Below, piece after piece: positions 43,288 through 51,797 of a DNA stretch of 64,000 nt. The position numbers and the translations under genes are program-made. Numbering within the stretch: the first letter of the stretch is position 1; the number at the start of each line of letters is the position of its first letter. The notes beneath the pieces are model-generated. The model did not search any database. It was given only the letters and a program-made list of their open reading frames with translations, and was not told the DNA's origin. Source of the stretch: Trujillonella endophytica (GTDB lineage: Bacteria > Actinomycetota > Actinomycetes > Mycobacteriales > Geodermatophilaceae); assembly GCF_900110555.1 (NCBI RefSeq), contig NZ_FOEE01000004.1, positions 62,001 to 126,000 of the forward strand, written 5' to 3'.

Positions 43288-44460
43288 GTGGAGACCGCCG
43301 CACCGTCGTCCCCCGCCCGCCCGCCGTCCCCCGTCGTCCCGCCGTCCATCGGGGACGTGGCGTCCATCGGGGGCGCGCCGTCCTCCGGGGTGGTCCCGTC
43401 CCCGACCCCCCTGCTGGACGTCCGCGAGATCTACGCCGAGCCCGCCGCCCTCGACTCGGCCCGCGGCCGGGAGGTGCTCGCCCGCTTTCCCCGCGCCGAG
43501 GTGATCGAGGTGCCCTCGCACTGGCAGATCCCCGACCTGCACGGCAACGCCGGCAACGTGGACCGCTGGGTGCGGGTCAAGAGCGAGACGCTGGTGCTCG
43601 GGGTCAAGAAGTCGCTGTCGGCGCGGGCGAACAGCCGCTCGTCGAACTGGATCGCGCCGTCGACGGCGAACGGCTGCGCCATGGCGTGCGCCTACTGCTA
43701 CGTCCCGCGCCGCAAGGGCTACGCCAACCCGATCACCGTGTTCACCAACATCGAGCAGATCACCGGCTACCTGCGCCGCCACGTCGCCCGGCAGGGGCCC
43801 AAGACCGAGCCGGACCAGTGCGACCCCGGCTCGTGGGTCTACGACATCGGCGAGAACAGCGACTGCTCGGTCGACGCGCTCGTCAGCGACAACGTCGCCG
43901 ACCTGGTCGCCACCTTCCGCGAGCTGCCGACGGCGAAGGCGTCCTTCGCCACCAAGTACGTCAACCGGCGGTTGCTCGGCCTCGACCCGCGGGGGCGCAC
44001 CCGAGTCCGGTTCTCGCTCATGCCCGACGCGGACGCCCGCGTGATCGACGTCCGCACCAGCCGCATCGCCGAGCGCATCGCCGCCGTCGACGACTTCGTG
44101 GCCGCCGGGTACGAGGTGCACCTCAACCTCTCCCCCGTCGTCCTGCGGGAGGGCTGGGAGGCCGACTGGGCGCAGCTGCTCCGGCAGCTGGACGACGGGA
44201 TCGGCCCGGCGGCCAAGGCGCAGGCCGCCGCCGAGGTGATCCTGCTGACCCACAACCGGGACCTGCACGAGGTCAACCTCGGCTGGCACCCGAAGGCCGA
44301 GGACCTGCTCTGGCGGCCCGACCTCCAGCAGCCCAAGCGCAGCCAGAACGGGCAGTGGAACGTGCGGTACCGCAACGACGTCAAGCGGGCCGGCGTCGAG
44401 CGGCTGACCGAGCTGGTCGGCCACCACGCGCCCTGGCTGCGAATCCGCTACGCGTTCTGA
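43288..44460 (+). CDS. Spore photoproduct lyase-like radical SAM protein
   Basis: 390 residues. The cluster motif is C130-x3-C134-x2-C137 (CAMACAYCYVPRRKGY), the form used by spore photoproduct lyases, not the usual C-x3-C-x2-C context of other radical SAM enzymes. EVPSHWQIP and LGVKKSL upstream and the C-terminal WNVRYRNDVKR support that family. True lyases repair the thymine spore photoproduct; this group occurs in non-sporulating actinobacteria and its substrate is unproven. The first 40 residues are proline- and serine-rich, so the start may be the GTG at 43390. Confidence 0.8.
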   Translation: METAAPSSPARPPSPVVPPSIGDVASIGGAPSSGVVPSPTPLLDVREIYAEPAALDSARGREVLARFPRAEVIEVPSHWQIPDLHGNAGNVDRWVRVKSETLVLGVKKSLSARANSRSSNWIAPSTANGCAMACAYCYVPRRKGYANPITVFTNIEQITGYLRRHVARQGPKTEPDQCDPGSWVYDIGENSDCSVDALVSDNVADLVATFRELPTAKASFATKYVNRRLLGLDPRGRTRVRFSLMPDADARVIDVRTSRIAERIAAVDDFVAAGYEVHLNLSPVVLREGWEADWAQLLRQLDDGIGPAAKAQAAAEVILLTHNRDLHEVNLGWHPKAEDLLWRPDLQQPKRSQNGQWNVRYRNDVKRAGVERLTELVGHHAPWLRIRYAF

Positions 44461-44519
44461 CCGGTACCGAGCGTGTGCGATCCTGTGAACTCGGAACTGG
44501 GCGGTTCGGGAGGTGGTCG

Positions 44520-46172
44520 GTGCCCGAGACCCTCCCCGGGGCAGCCGCGTCGTCGCTGCTGGACTCCCTGCCGGACACGGTGGTCGCCGCCGACGGGGAA
44601 GGCCGGATCGTCTACGTCAACCCGGCCGTGACCGCCCTGCTCGGGCACGACCCGGCCGACGTGCTGGGCCTGCCCCTGACGGCGATCATGCCCGCGCGCT
44701 TCCACAGCGGGCACGGCGCGCACATCACCCGTTTCCTCACCACGGGCGAGGGCGAGCTCGTCGGGAACATCACGCAGCTGCCGGCCCTGCACGCCAACGG
44801 GCACGAGGTGTCCATCGACGTGACCCTCGGGCGGGTCGACCTGCCCGACCTCGGCGCCGCCGTCGTCGCCGTGTTGCGCGACGCCAGCACCACGATCCTG
44901 CTGGAGCGTCAGCTGCAGGTCAGCCGCTACCTCGCGGCGACGCTGCGGGTTACCACCGCCCTGACCGAGGCGCCGAACGCCGACGTCGCGTTCGAGCACC
45001 TGCTGCCCAACCTCTGCGCGGAGCTGGACTGGGACTGCGCCACCCTGTGGCAGCCCGACGACGCCGCTCAGCGGCTGGTCTACGGCGGCATCTTCGCGGT
45101 GCCCGGTGTGGACGTCGCCGCCCTGCACGCGGCCAAGCAGACGCTGACGTTCCACCGCGGCCAGGGGCTGCCCGGTGTGACCTGGCGCCGGCAGACCCCC
45201 CAGTCGATCGAGGACCTGCAGTCGGCTCCGCCGGCGTACGGCGCGGCGGCGGCGCGGTCGGCCGGGTTCCGCACCGGCGTGGCCTTCCCCGTCCTGCGCG
45301 GCGACGAGCTGCTGGGGGTCTGCGAGCTGTTCACCCGCCAGCCGCGGCCCGTGCCGCCGGAGCTGCTGGAGGTGCTCGGCAACGCCGGCCGCCAGATCGG
45401 CCAGTTCCTGGGCCGGCTGCGCGCCGAGTCGGAGATGCGCGAGCTCGCCGACACCCTCCAGCGCAGCCTCCTGCCCGCGACGCTGCCCACCGTGCCGGGG
45501 CTGGACCTGGCCGCCCAGTACCGGCCCGGCGGCTCCGCGCTGGTGGGCGGCGACACCTACGACGTCGTCCCGCTGCCCGACGGCCGCTGGATGGTGCTGA
45601 TCGCCGACGTCTGCGGCACCGGCGCCGAGGCGGCGGCGGTCACCGCGCTGACCCGGCACACGGCCCGCGCCGCGGCCGCCGGTTCCGGCGACCCGGCGGA
45701 GGTGCTCGCCGCGGTGCACGCCGCCCTGCTGCACGAGCAGGCGGGCGGACCGCTGCGCTTCGTCACCGCCGCCTGCCTGGTCCTGGAGCCGGGCCCGGGG
45801 ACGGTGCTGGGCCGGCTGAGCATCGCCGGCCACCCCCGGCCGCTGCTGCGCCGCGGCGAGGGCTGGGAGGAGGTCGGCGTCGTGCACCCGCCCCTGGGCG
45901 TGGGCGACGACGCCCGGTTCGAGTCGGTGCCGCTGGTCCTGTCCCCCGGCACGTCGCTGGTCCTCTACACCGACGGCGTCACCGAGGCCCGCGACTCCGC
46001 GGGGGTGCAGCTCGGGGAGGCCGGCCTGATCGGCCTGCTCTCCCGGCCCGGCGCGGACGCCGCCGACCGCATCGCCGAGACCATCGCCTCGGCCGTCGCG
46101 GCCCGGGTGGCGGGGTCCCGCTACGAGGCCGACGACCTCGCGGTCCTCGCCATCACCGTTCCCTCCCGCTAG
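44520..46172 (+). CDS. PAS-GAF-SpoIIE phosphatase
   Basis: 550 residues: PAS (about 8-125, LLDSLPDTVVAADGEGRIVYVNPA), a GAF-like domain (about 150-310) and a SpoIIE/PP2C domain (330-550) with GGDTYDVV, ADVCGTGAEAAAVTA, LYTDGVTEARD and DDLAVLAI. GGGAGG six bases before the GTG at 44520 sets the start. The sensor domains probably turn the phosphatase on partner-switching anti-sigma regulators. It is the second such phosphatase within 5 kb. Confidence 0.87.
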   Translation: MPETLPGAAASSLLDSLPDTVVAADGEGRIVYVNPAVTALLGHDPADVLGLPLTAIMPARFHSGHGAHITRFLTTGEGELVGNITQLPALHANGHEVSIDVTLGRVDLPDLGAAVVAVLRDASTTILLERQLQVSRYLAATLRVTTALTEAPNADVAFEHLLPNLCAELDWDCATLWQPDDAAQRLVYGGIFAVPGVDVAALHAAKQTLTFHRGQGLPGVTWRRQTPQSIEDLQSAPPAYGAAAARSAGFRTGVAFPVLRGDELLGVCELFTRQPRPVPPELLEVLGNAGRQIGQFLGRLRAESEMRELADTLQRSLLPATLPTVPGLDLAAQYRPGGSALVGGDTYDVVPLPDGRWMVLIADVCGTGAEAAAVTALTRHTARAAAAGSGDPAEVLAAVHAALLHEQAGGPLRFVTAACLVLEPGPGTVLGRLSIAGHPRPLLRRGEGWEEVGVVHPPLGVGDDARFESVPLVLSPGTSLVLYTDGVTEARDSAGVQLGEAGLIGLLSRPGADAADRIAETIASAVAARVAGSRYEADDLAVLAITVPSR

Positions 46173-46246
46173 CGGTTTCCGCCCGCGCGTTGGCGGCAGC
46201 ACGCCGCCTCGGGCACGGGCTGCGCGCGGCCGCCTACCGTGGCGGC

Positions 46247-47749
46247 ATGGCGCGGGTGGCGGTGGTGGGCGCCGGGCTCGGCGGGCTGGCCGCGGCCGCC
46301 CGGCTCGCCGCCCTCGGCCACGACGTCCTGGTGCTGGAGCAGGCGGCCGCGATCGGCGGCAAGCTCGGCTGGTACGCCCGCGACGGGCACGGCTTCGACA
46401 CCGGACCGAGCCTGGTGACCCTCCCCCAGGTGTACCGGGACCTGTTCGACGCCACCGGGGGCCCGCTGGACGAGGCCGTCGACCTCGTCCGGCTGGACCC
46501 CGCGGTCGCCTACCGTTTCGCCGACGGGACCCGCCTCACCGTCCCCGGGCACGCCGCCGCGGTGCCGGCCGCCCTGGACGCGGCGCTGGGCGGGGGCGCC
46601 GGAGCGCAGTGGGCCGGGCTCATGGCCCGGGCCGAGCGGATGTGGCGGGTCACCGAGCAGCCGTTCCTGCGCTCGCCCCTGGCCGGCGTGGCGACGCTGG
46701 CCCGGCTGGCCCGCAGCGGCCGGGACGTCGCCACCGTCGCGCCGTGGCGCACGCTGCGCGGGCTGGGCCGGTCGCACCTGCACTCGGCCGAGCTGCGGAT
46801 GCTGCTGGACCGCTACGCCACCTACTCCGGCTCCGATCCGCGGCGGGCGCCGGCGGTGCTGGCCACCGTGCCGTACGCCGAGCAGGCCTTCGGCTCCTGG
46901 TACGTCCGGGGCGGCCTGCGCCGGCTGGGCGAGGCAGTCGCCGCCCGGGCCGTCGAGCGCGGGGCGCGGATCCGGGTCGGGGCGGCGGTCGAGCGGATCG
47001 TCGTCGAGGGCGGGCGGACGGCGGGCGTCGCGCTGGCCGGCGGCGAGGTGGTGCGCGCCGACGTCGTCGTGTCCGGGGCCGATGCCGCCGCGCTGTACCG
47101 CGACCTGCTCCCCCCGCTGCCCGCGACGCGGCGGGTGCGCGGGGACCTGGTGCGCAGCACCCCGTCGTTGTCGGGCTTCGTGCTGCTGCTCGCGCTGCGC
47201 GGCCGCACCCCGGGCCTGGCCCACCACACCGTGCTCTTCCCGGGCGACTACGACGCGGAGTTCGACGCGGTGTTCGGCGCCGGGCGCTCGCGCGGCGTGC
47301 CCCGGCCGGTCGAGGACCCCACCGTCTACGTCAGCGCCCCCGACGACCCGGCGACCCGGCCCGAGGCCGACAGCGAGTCCTGGTTCGTGCTGGTCAACGC
47401 GCCGCGGCACGACCCGGCCGGTGGGGTCGACTGGGACGAGCCGGGGCTGGCCGACCGCTACGCCGCCCGGGTGCTGGAGGTCATGGCGCAGCGGGGGCTG
47501 GACGTGCGGCACCGGGTGCGATGGTCCGTCGTCCGCACCCCGGCGGACCTGGCGCGCGAGACCGGCAGCGTCGGCGGCTCGATCTACGGCACGTCGAGCA
47601 ACGGGGCCCGGGCGGCGTTCCTCCGCCCGGGCAACGCCGGGCCGGTTTCCGGGCTGTTCCTGGTGGGCGGTTCCGCGCACCCCGGCGGGGGGCTCCCGCT
47701 GGTCGCGCTGTCGGCGCAGATCGTGGCCGGCCTGGTCGGACCGGCCTGA
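46247..47749 (+). CDS. CrtI-family FAD oxidoreductase (carotenoid desaturase-like)
   Basis: 500 residues. It opens with the dinucleotide fold VAVVGAGLGGLAAAARLAALGHDVLVLEQ, followed by IGGKLGWYARDGHGFDTGPSLVTLPQVY, and ends with GLFLVGGSAHPGGGLPLVALSAQ, the hallmark of phytoene desaturase-type enzymes. It should desaturate or oxidise a carotenoid or related polyene. No crtB or crtE gene is in the window, so the substrate is open. The ATG is 74 bp after the phosphatase stop. Confidence 0.83.
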   Translation: MARVAVVGAGLGGLAAAARLAALGHDVLVLEQAAAIGGKLGWYARDGHGFDTGPSLVTLPQVYRDLFDATGGPLDEAVDLVRLDPAVAYRFADGTRLTVPGHAAAVPAALDAALGGGAGAQWAGLMARAERMWRVTEQPFLRSPLAGVATLARLARSGRDVATVAPWRTLRGLGRSHLHSAELRMLLDRYATYSGSDPRRAPAVLATVPYAEQAFGSWYVRGGLRRLGEAVAARAVERGARIRVGAAVERIVVEGGRTAGVALAGGEVVRADVVVSGADAAALYRDLLPPLPATRRVRGDLVRSTPSLSGFVLLLALRGRTPGLAHHTVLFPGDYDAEFDAVFGAGRSRGVPRPVEDPTVYVSAPDDPATRPEADSESWFVLVNAPRHDPAGGVDWDEPGLADRYAARVLEVMAQRGLDVRHRVRWSVVRTPADLARETGSVGGSIYGTSSNGARAAFLRPGNAGPVSGLFLVGGSAHPGGGLPLVALSAQIVAGLVGPA

Positions 47750-47766
47750 CGGCCCGCGCAGCCTGC

Positions 47767-49230
47767 TCAGCCGCGCGCGGCGCCCAGCCCGAGGAGCGCG
47801 GCCAGGCCGAGCGCGCTGCGGGGCGCGTACGCCGTGCGCCACAGCCCCCCGTGGACGGCGGCGTGCGCCTCGTCCTGCCACGGGTGCTCCTGCCGGGGTC
47901 CGCCGCCGGTGTGCAGGTCGTGCACCAGCAGCGCGGCCATCAGGACGTTGGAGGTCGCGGGTTCGAAGACCTCGACGCCGAACCGGTGGGCTCCGGCGTA
48001 GGCGGCGGCCAGCGCGCGGTTCTTCAGCACCGAGCGGGTGCGCGTGGGCGGCGCGACGTTCATCGAGACCGTCGTCCCGGCCTCCCGTGCCGTGGTGGCC
48101 CGCCATCGCTGCAACCGCTTGGCCAGCGCGTAGTTCGGGCCCTGCTGGGGAACGAGGCTGTCGTTGATCCCCGGGTCGGCGCCGGGGACGTAGGCGCGCC
48201 GCAGCAGGCGCCCGGCGCTGGCGGTGCGCAGGGGGCGGACCAGCAGCTTCGCCGCCGTCGAGCGGCCGGCGTAGGCGTGCACGGAGTGCTCCACCGCGGC
48301 ACCGGGCACGGCGAACACGTCGGTCGGCGTGGCGAGGAAGGCCAGCGCGAGGTCCGGCCGCTCCCGCTGGAGGCGGAGGGTGAGGGCGTCGACGGCGGTG
48401 GACACGCGGACGTTGTCGGCGCCGTCGGCGTACACGTAGTTGCCGAGCACGAGGGCGCCGGGCAGACCGCTTCCCCACTCGGCGACGGCGGGCACCTCGG
48501 CCACGAGGTCGACGCCGGCCGCCTCGGCCAGGTCGCCGTCGGACCGACTGCCGACGGGGACCAGGAGGGTGCCGGCACCCCGCGCGGCGGTCTCCAGCAC
48601 CCTCCGCCACAGCGGCGGGCGGGGCAGGTCCGCCGCGGCGACGCGGGCACCCCAGCGCAGCAGCGCGGGAAGCGGGCCCATCTCGGCGCCGGCGCCGAGG
48701 ACGACGACGGTCCGGTCGGGCAGCGCCAGCCACTCGGGATGCGCAGCGACCGCCCGCACCGCCTCGGCGGCGGAGGGCTCCATCACCCCGTCGGCCACCC
48801 AGCCGTCGAGCCGGCGGGCCAGGTCGTCACCGCGCAGTCGGCCGCCGCGGAAGGGCACGGAGAGCTCGCGCTCGGGCTCGGCGTGGCCGCGCACCTCGCG
48901 GGTGTCCAGGGCGCGCGCCGCCGGGGCGGTCGCGAGGGCGGCCAGCGGCTGCTCCGCCCCCTCCACCGCGACCCGCATCCGCTCGTGCAGCGACGTCAGA
49001 CCGGCGGCGGCGATGGTGCGGGCCCGGTCCGGACGCTCCAGGCCCGCCTCCACCAGGCGGCGGAAGTGCACCAGGTAGCCGGCCCGCCAGTTCGTCTCCT
49101 GCTCGGCGGCGAGGGCCCCGGGCGGGTCGATCGGCCGCAGCGCGTCGGCGACGACCGCGCGCCCGACGGCCGCGGTGCTCCGCCGCCCGTCGGCACCGGC
49201 CGGGAAGACGACGCCGTTGTCGCCCGCCAC
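47767..49230 (-). CDS. Uncharacterised 487-residue protein with a Rossmann-like segment
   Basis: The protein is soluble, with a helical N-terminus (to about 165), a nucleotide-fold segment (TVVVLGAGAEMGPLPALLRWGARVAAADLPR, about 173-203) and a long C-terminal part ending in a hydrophobic stretch (SALGLAALLGLGAA). Asparagine and histidine motifs such as LVLGNYVYADGADNVRVS are striking. I do not recognise the family. The GTG start follows directly on the aminopeptidase stop (TGA GTG, no gap), so it is translationally coupled. It is convergent with the carotenoid-type oxidoreductase. Confidence 0.72.
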   Translation of the reverse strand: MAGDNGVVFPAGADGRRSTAAVGRAVVADALRPIDPPGALAAEQETNWRAGYLVHFRRLVEAGLERPDRARTIAAAGLTSLHERMRVAVEGAEQPLAALATAPAARALDTREVRGHAEPERELSVPFRGGRLRGDDLARRLDGWVADGVMEPSAAEAVRAVAAHPEWLALPDRTVVVLGAGAEMGPLPALLRWGARVAAADLPRPPLWRRVLETAARGAGTLLVPVGSRSDGDLAEAAGVDLVAEVPAVAEWGSGLPGALVLGNYVYADGADNVRVSTAVDALTLRLQRERPDLALAFLATPTDVFAVPGAAVEHSVHAYAGRSTAAKLLVRPLRTASAGRLLRRAYVPGADPGINDSLVPQQGPNYALAKRLQRWRATTAREAGTTVSMNVAPPTRTRSVLKNRALAAAYAGAHRFGVEVFEPATSNVLMAALLVHDLHTGGGPRQEHPWQDEAHAAVHGGLWRTAYAPRSALGLAALLGLGAARG

Positions 49231-50799
49231 TCAGTCCACCGCTGCCGGGAGGGGGTCGACCGGCGCCCCGGCCTCGAGCCAGCGCAGGAGCAGCCGGGCG
49301 CCGTAGCCGGTGCCGCCCTTGACCACCTCGGCGTCGTCGGAGCCCGCGCGGGCCGGTCCGGCGACGTCGAGGTGCGCCCACGGGAGGTCGCCGGCGAACG
49401 GCTTGAGGAACAGCGCCGCCGTCGTGCCACCCGGGTTGCCCGGGGCGTTGTTCGCATCGGCGATCGTGCTCGTCAGCGCGTCGGCGTAGTCCTCGGCCAG
49501 GGGCATCCGCCAGAGCCGCTCGCCGGTGGAGCCCGCGGCCGCGGTCAGCGCCTCGGCCAGCCCGTCGGTGGTGGCGTAGAGGCCCGCCGTCCGGGTGCCC
49601 AGCGCGACCTTCATCGCGCCGGTGAGGGTCGCGACGTCGACGAGAACGGTCGCGCCCAGCTCCAGCCGCGCGTGGGCCAGGGCGTCGGCGAGGACCATGC
49701 GGCCCTCCGCGTCGGTGTTGAGCACCTCGGTCGTGCGGCCGCCCACGTGCCGCACCACGTCGCCCGGCCGGTAGGAGTCCCCCGACACCGCGTTCTCGGC
49801 GGCGGGGACGACGACGGTGACGGCGACCGGCAGCTGCAGGCGCACCGCGGCGTCGAACGCGGCGAGCACCGCCGCGCCCCCGGCCATGTCGGTCTTCATC
49901 TCGCGCATGCCGCCGGTCGGCTTGATGGAGATGCCGCCGGTGTCGAAGGTGATGCCCTTGCCGACCAGCACCGGCCGCCGGCTGCCGGCGCCCGGCGGCC
50001 GGTAGTCGGCGACGACGACCCGGGGTGGGCTGACCGAGCCTCCGCCGACGGCGAGCACGCCGCCGAAGCCGCCGGCGCGCAGCTCGTCGGGGCCGAGCAC
50101 GGTCACGGTGACGTGGTGCAGCCCGGCGAGGCGCTGCTGCGCCTGCTCGGCGAGCCACGCCGGTGTCTTGGTGTCGGCCGGGGTGTTGATCAGGTCGCGG
50201 GCCCAGGCGACCGCCTCGCCGGTGATGCGGCCGGCGGTGGCGGCGGCGGCGACACGGGGGTCCGGGGCGGCCGCGGCGACGACCGCCACCTCCGCCAGCC
50301 GCGGCGGGTGCGGCGTGCTGGTCAGGCGGAAGCGGTAGCCGGCCAGCAGGGCGGCCTCGACGGCCGCCCGCACCTCCTCGGCGCCGGCCGGTGCGACGCC
50401 GTCGAGCGGGAGGACGAGCCGGCGTGCCCCGTGCTCGGCCAGCGTCTGCGCCCGCCGCACGGCGGTCGCCACGTACGAGCGCAGGTCCGGGAGGGTGCCC
50501 GAGCCGACGCCGACGGCGACCACGCTGCGTGGCCTGCGGCCGGGCACCGGCAGGTTGGTGATCGTGCCGGCGCCGCCGGTGTTCCCGGTGTCGCGCAGGG
50601 CGCCCGCCAGCAGGTCCGCGTCGACCGGTGTGGGCCGCCCCGGCTCCGGCTCGGTGAGCCAGGCGGGGAGCGCGCTCCCGCTGCCGACCGGCACGGCCAG
50701 GACGTCGTCCGCACCGAGCGACGGCAGGTCGGGCAGGACCTCGACCCGCGGGAACGGCGCGGCCCCGGCCGCCGGCATGCTGCCGTCGGCCGGGGCCAC
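49231..50799 (-). CDS. pepA: Leucyl aminopeptidase (M17)
   Basis: 522 residues. The C-terminal catalytic domain has VGKGITFDTGGISIKP with a metal-binding lysine and aspartate, MKTDMAGGAAV and the signature NTDAEGRMVLADAL. It removes N-terminal amino acids from peptides with two metal ions, usually as a hexamer. The start is a GTG; an internal ATG at residue 8 is possible. It is the first gene of a two-gene unit with the uncharacterised protein. Confidence 0.92.
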   Translation of the reverse strand: MAPADGSMPAAGAAPFPRVEVLPDLPSLGADDVLAVPVGSGSALPAWLTEPEPGRPTPVDADLLAGALRDTGNTGGAGTITNLPVPGRRPRSVVAVGVGSGTLPDLRSYVATAVRRAQTLAEHGARRLVLPLDGVAPAGAEEVRAAVEAALLAGYRFRLTSTPHPPRLAEVAVVAAAAPDPRVAAAATAGRITGEAVAWARDLINTPADTKTPAWLAEQAQQRLAGLHHVTVTVLGPDELRAGGFGGVLAVGGGSVSPPRVVVADYRPPGAGSRRPVLVGKGITFDTGGISIKPTGGMREMKTDMAGGAAVLAAFDAAVRLQLPVAVTVVVPAAENAVSGDSYRPGDVVRHVGGRTTEVLNTDAEGRMVLADALAHARLELGATVLVDVATLTGAMKVALGTRTAGLYATTDGLAEALTAAAGSTGERLWRMPLAEDYADALTSTIADANNAPGNPGGTTAALFLKPFAGDLPWAHLDVAGPARAGSDDAEVVKGGTGYGARLLLRWLEAGAPVDPLPAAVD

Positions 50800-50843
50800 G
50801 TCGCCCGGTGCGGGGCTGCCCGAGGGCAGGCTCGCCGCGGTGT

Positions 50844-51011
50844 TCAGCTGGTCGCGCCCTTCAGTGCCTCCGAGAGCGCCGTCGCCTCGTCGGGCGACAG
50901 TTCGACGACGAGACGCCCGCCGCCCTCGAGCGGTACGCGCATGACCAGGCCGCGCCCCTCCTTGGTGACCTCCAGGGGACCTTCACCCGTGCGCGGCTTC
51001 ATGGCCGCCAT
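50844..51011 (-). CDS. DUF3117 protein
   Basis: 55 residues beginning MAAMKPRTGEGPLEVTKEG, with LVMRVPLEGGGRLVVELSPDE: the near-invariant DUF3117 sequence of actinobacteria. GAAGGAGG lies six bases upstream of the ATG at 51011. Its function is unknown; it is small, soluble and highly conserved. Confidence 0.92.
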   Translation of the reverse strand: MAAMKPRTGEGPLEVTKEGRGLVMRVPLEGGGRLVVELSPDEATALSEALKGATS

Positions 51012-51130
51012 GCGTGCCTCCTTCGCCGGCCACCCGTCCCCTTCGATGGCGACGGTGTGGCTCCTCTCCGTGCAGTGAGCTGCACCCATGATCCCGTATC
51101 CCTGCCCGCGAGACCAACCTGGGACACCGT

Positions 51131-51679
51131 TCAGGTGAGGGCGCGGAAACAGGTGGCCACGTGGTCGTCCACCATCCCGGTCGCCTGCATGAGCGCGTAG
51201 GCCGTGGTGGGGCCCACGAAGGCGAAGCCGCGGCGCTTCAGCTCCTTGGCCATGGCCACCGACTCGGGGCTCGTGGCGGGCACCTCGTCGAGCGTCGCCG
51301 GCCGGGTGCGCGGCCCCTCGGGCGCGAACGACCACAGCAACGCGGTGAGGCCTTCGGGCAGCAGTTGCGCGGCCCGGGCGTTGGCGATCGCGGCGTCGAC
51401 CTTCGCGCGGTTGCGGACGATGCCGGCGTCGGCCAGCAGCCGGGCCCGGTCCTCCTCGCCGAACTCCGCGACGGCGTCGATGGAGAACCCCGCGAACGCG
51501 GCGCGGAAGGCGGGCCGCTTGCGCAGGATCGTCAGCCACGACAGGCCCGACTGGAAGGCCTCGAGGCAGAGCCGCTCGAAGAGGGCGTCGTCGCCGCGCA
51601 GCGGCACCCCCCACTCCTCGTCGTGGTAGGTGACGTACTCGGGTGCACTGTCGCCCCAGCCGCATCGAATGGTGTCCAC
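51131..51679 (-). CDS. tag: DNA-3-methyladenine glycosylase I
   Basis: 182 residues. The zinc ligands expected from E. coli Tag are present: C6 (RCGW), H19 (YHDEEWG), H173 and C177 (DDHVATC). The catalytic region FERLCLEAFQSGLSWLTILRKR is complete. It excises 3-methyladenine from alkylated DNA. The GTG at 51679 begins the fold; a TTG at 51688 is possible. Ogt and AlkD genes elsewhere in the window give the cell two more alkylation-repair enzymes. Confidence 0.92.
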   Translation of the reverse strand: MDTIRCGWGDSAPEYVTYHDEEWGVPLRGDDALFERLCLEAFQSGLSWLTILRKRPAFRAAFAGFSIDAVAEFGEEDRARLLADAGIVRNRAKVDAAIANARAAQLLPEGLTALLWSFAPEGPRTRPATLDEVPATSPESVAMAKELKRRGFAFVGPTTAYALMQATGMVDDHVATCFRALT

Positions 51680-51797
51680 GGGCAGCAAGCTAGCCCCTCC
51701 GGCCGACCGTGGCGGCGGCACTGTCCACAGCCGCCTTCTCCATCCACAGGCTCCTTGAGCTGCGGTTTCTGTTGGAGCGGACGACTATTCTTCGCAC

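Noticed and set aside
46609-51078. 1489-codon plus-strand frame
   Set aside because: It runs across a carotenoid-type gene and antisense to pepA and others, without any domain. High GC keeps such frames open.
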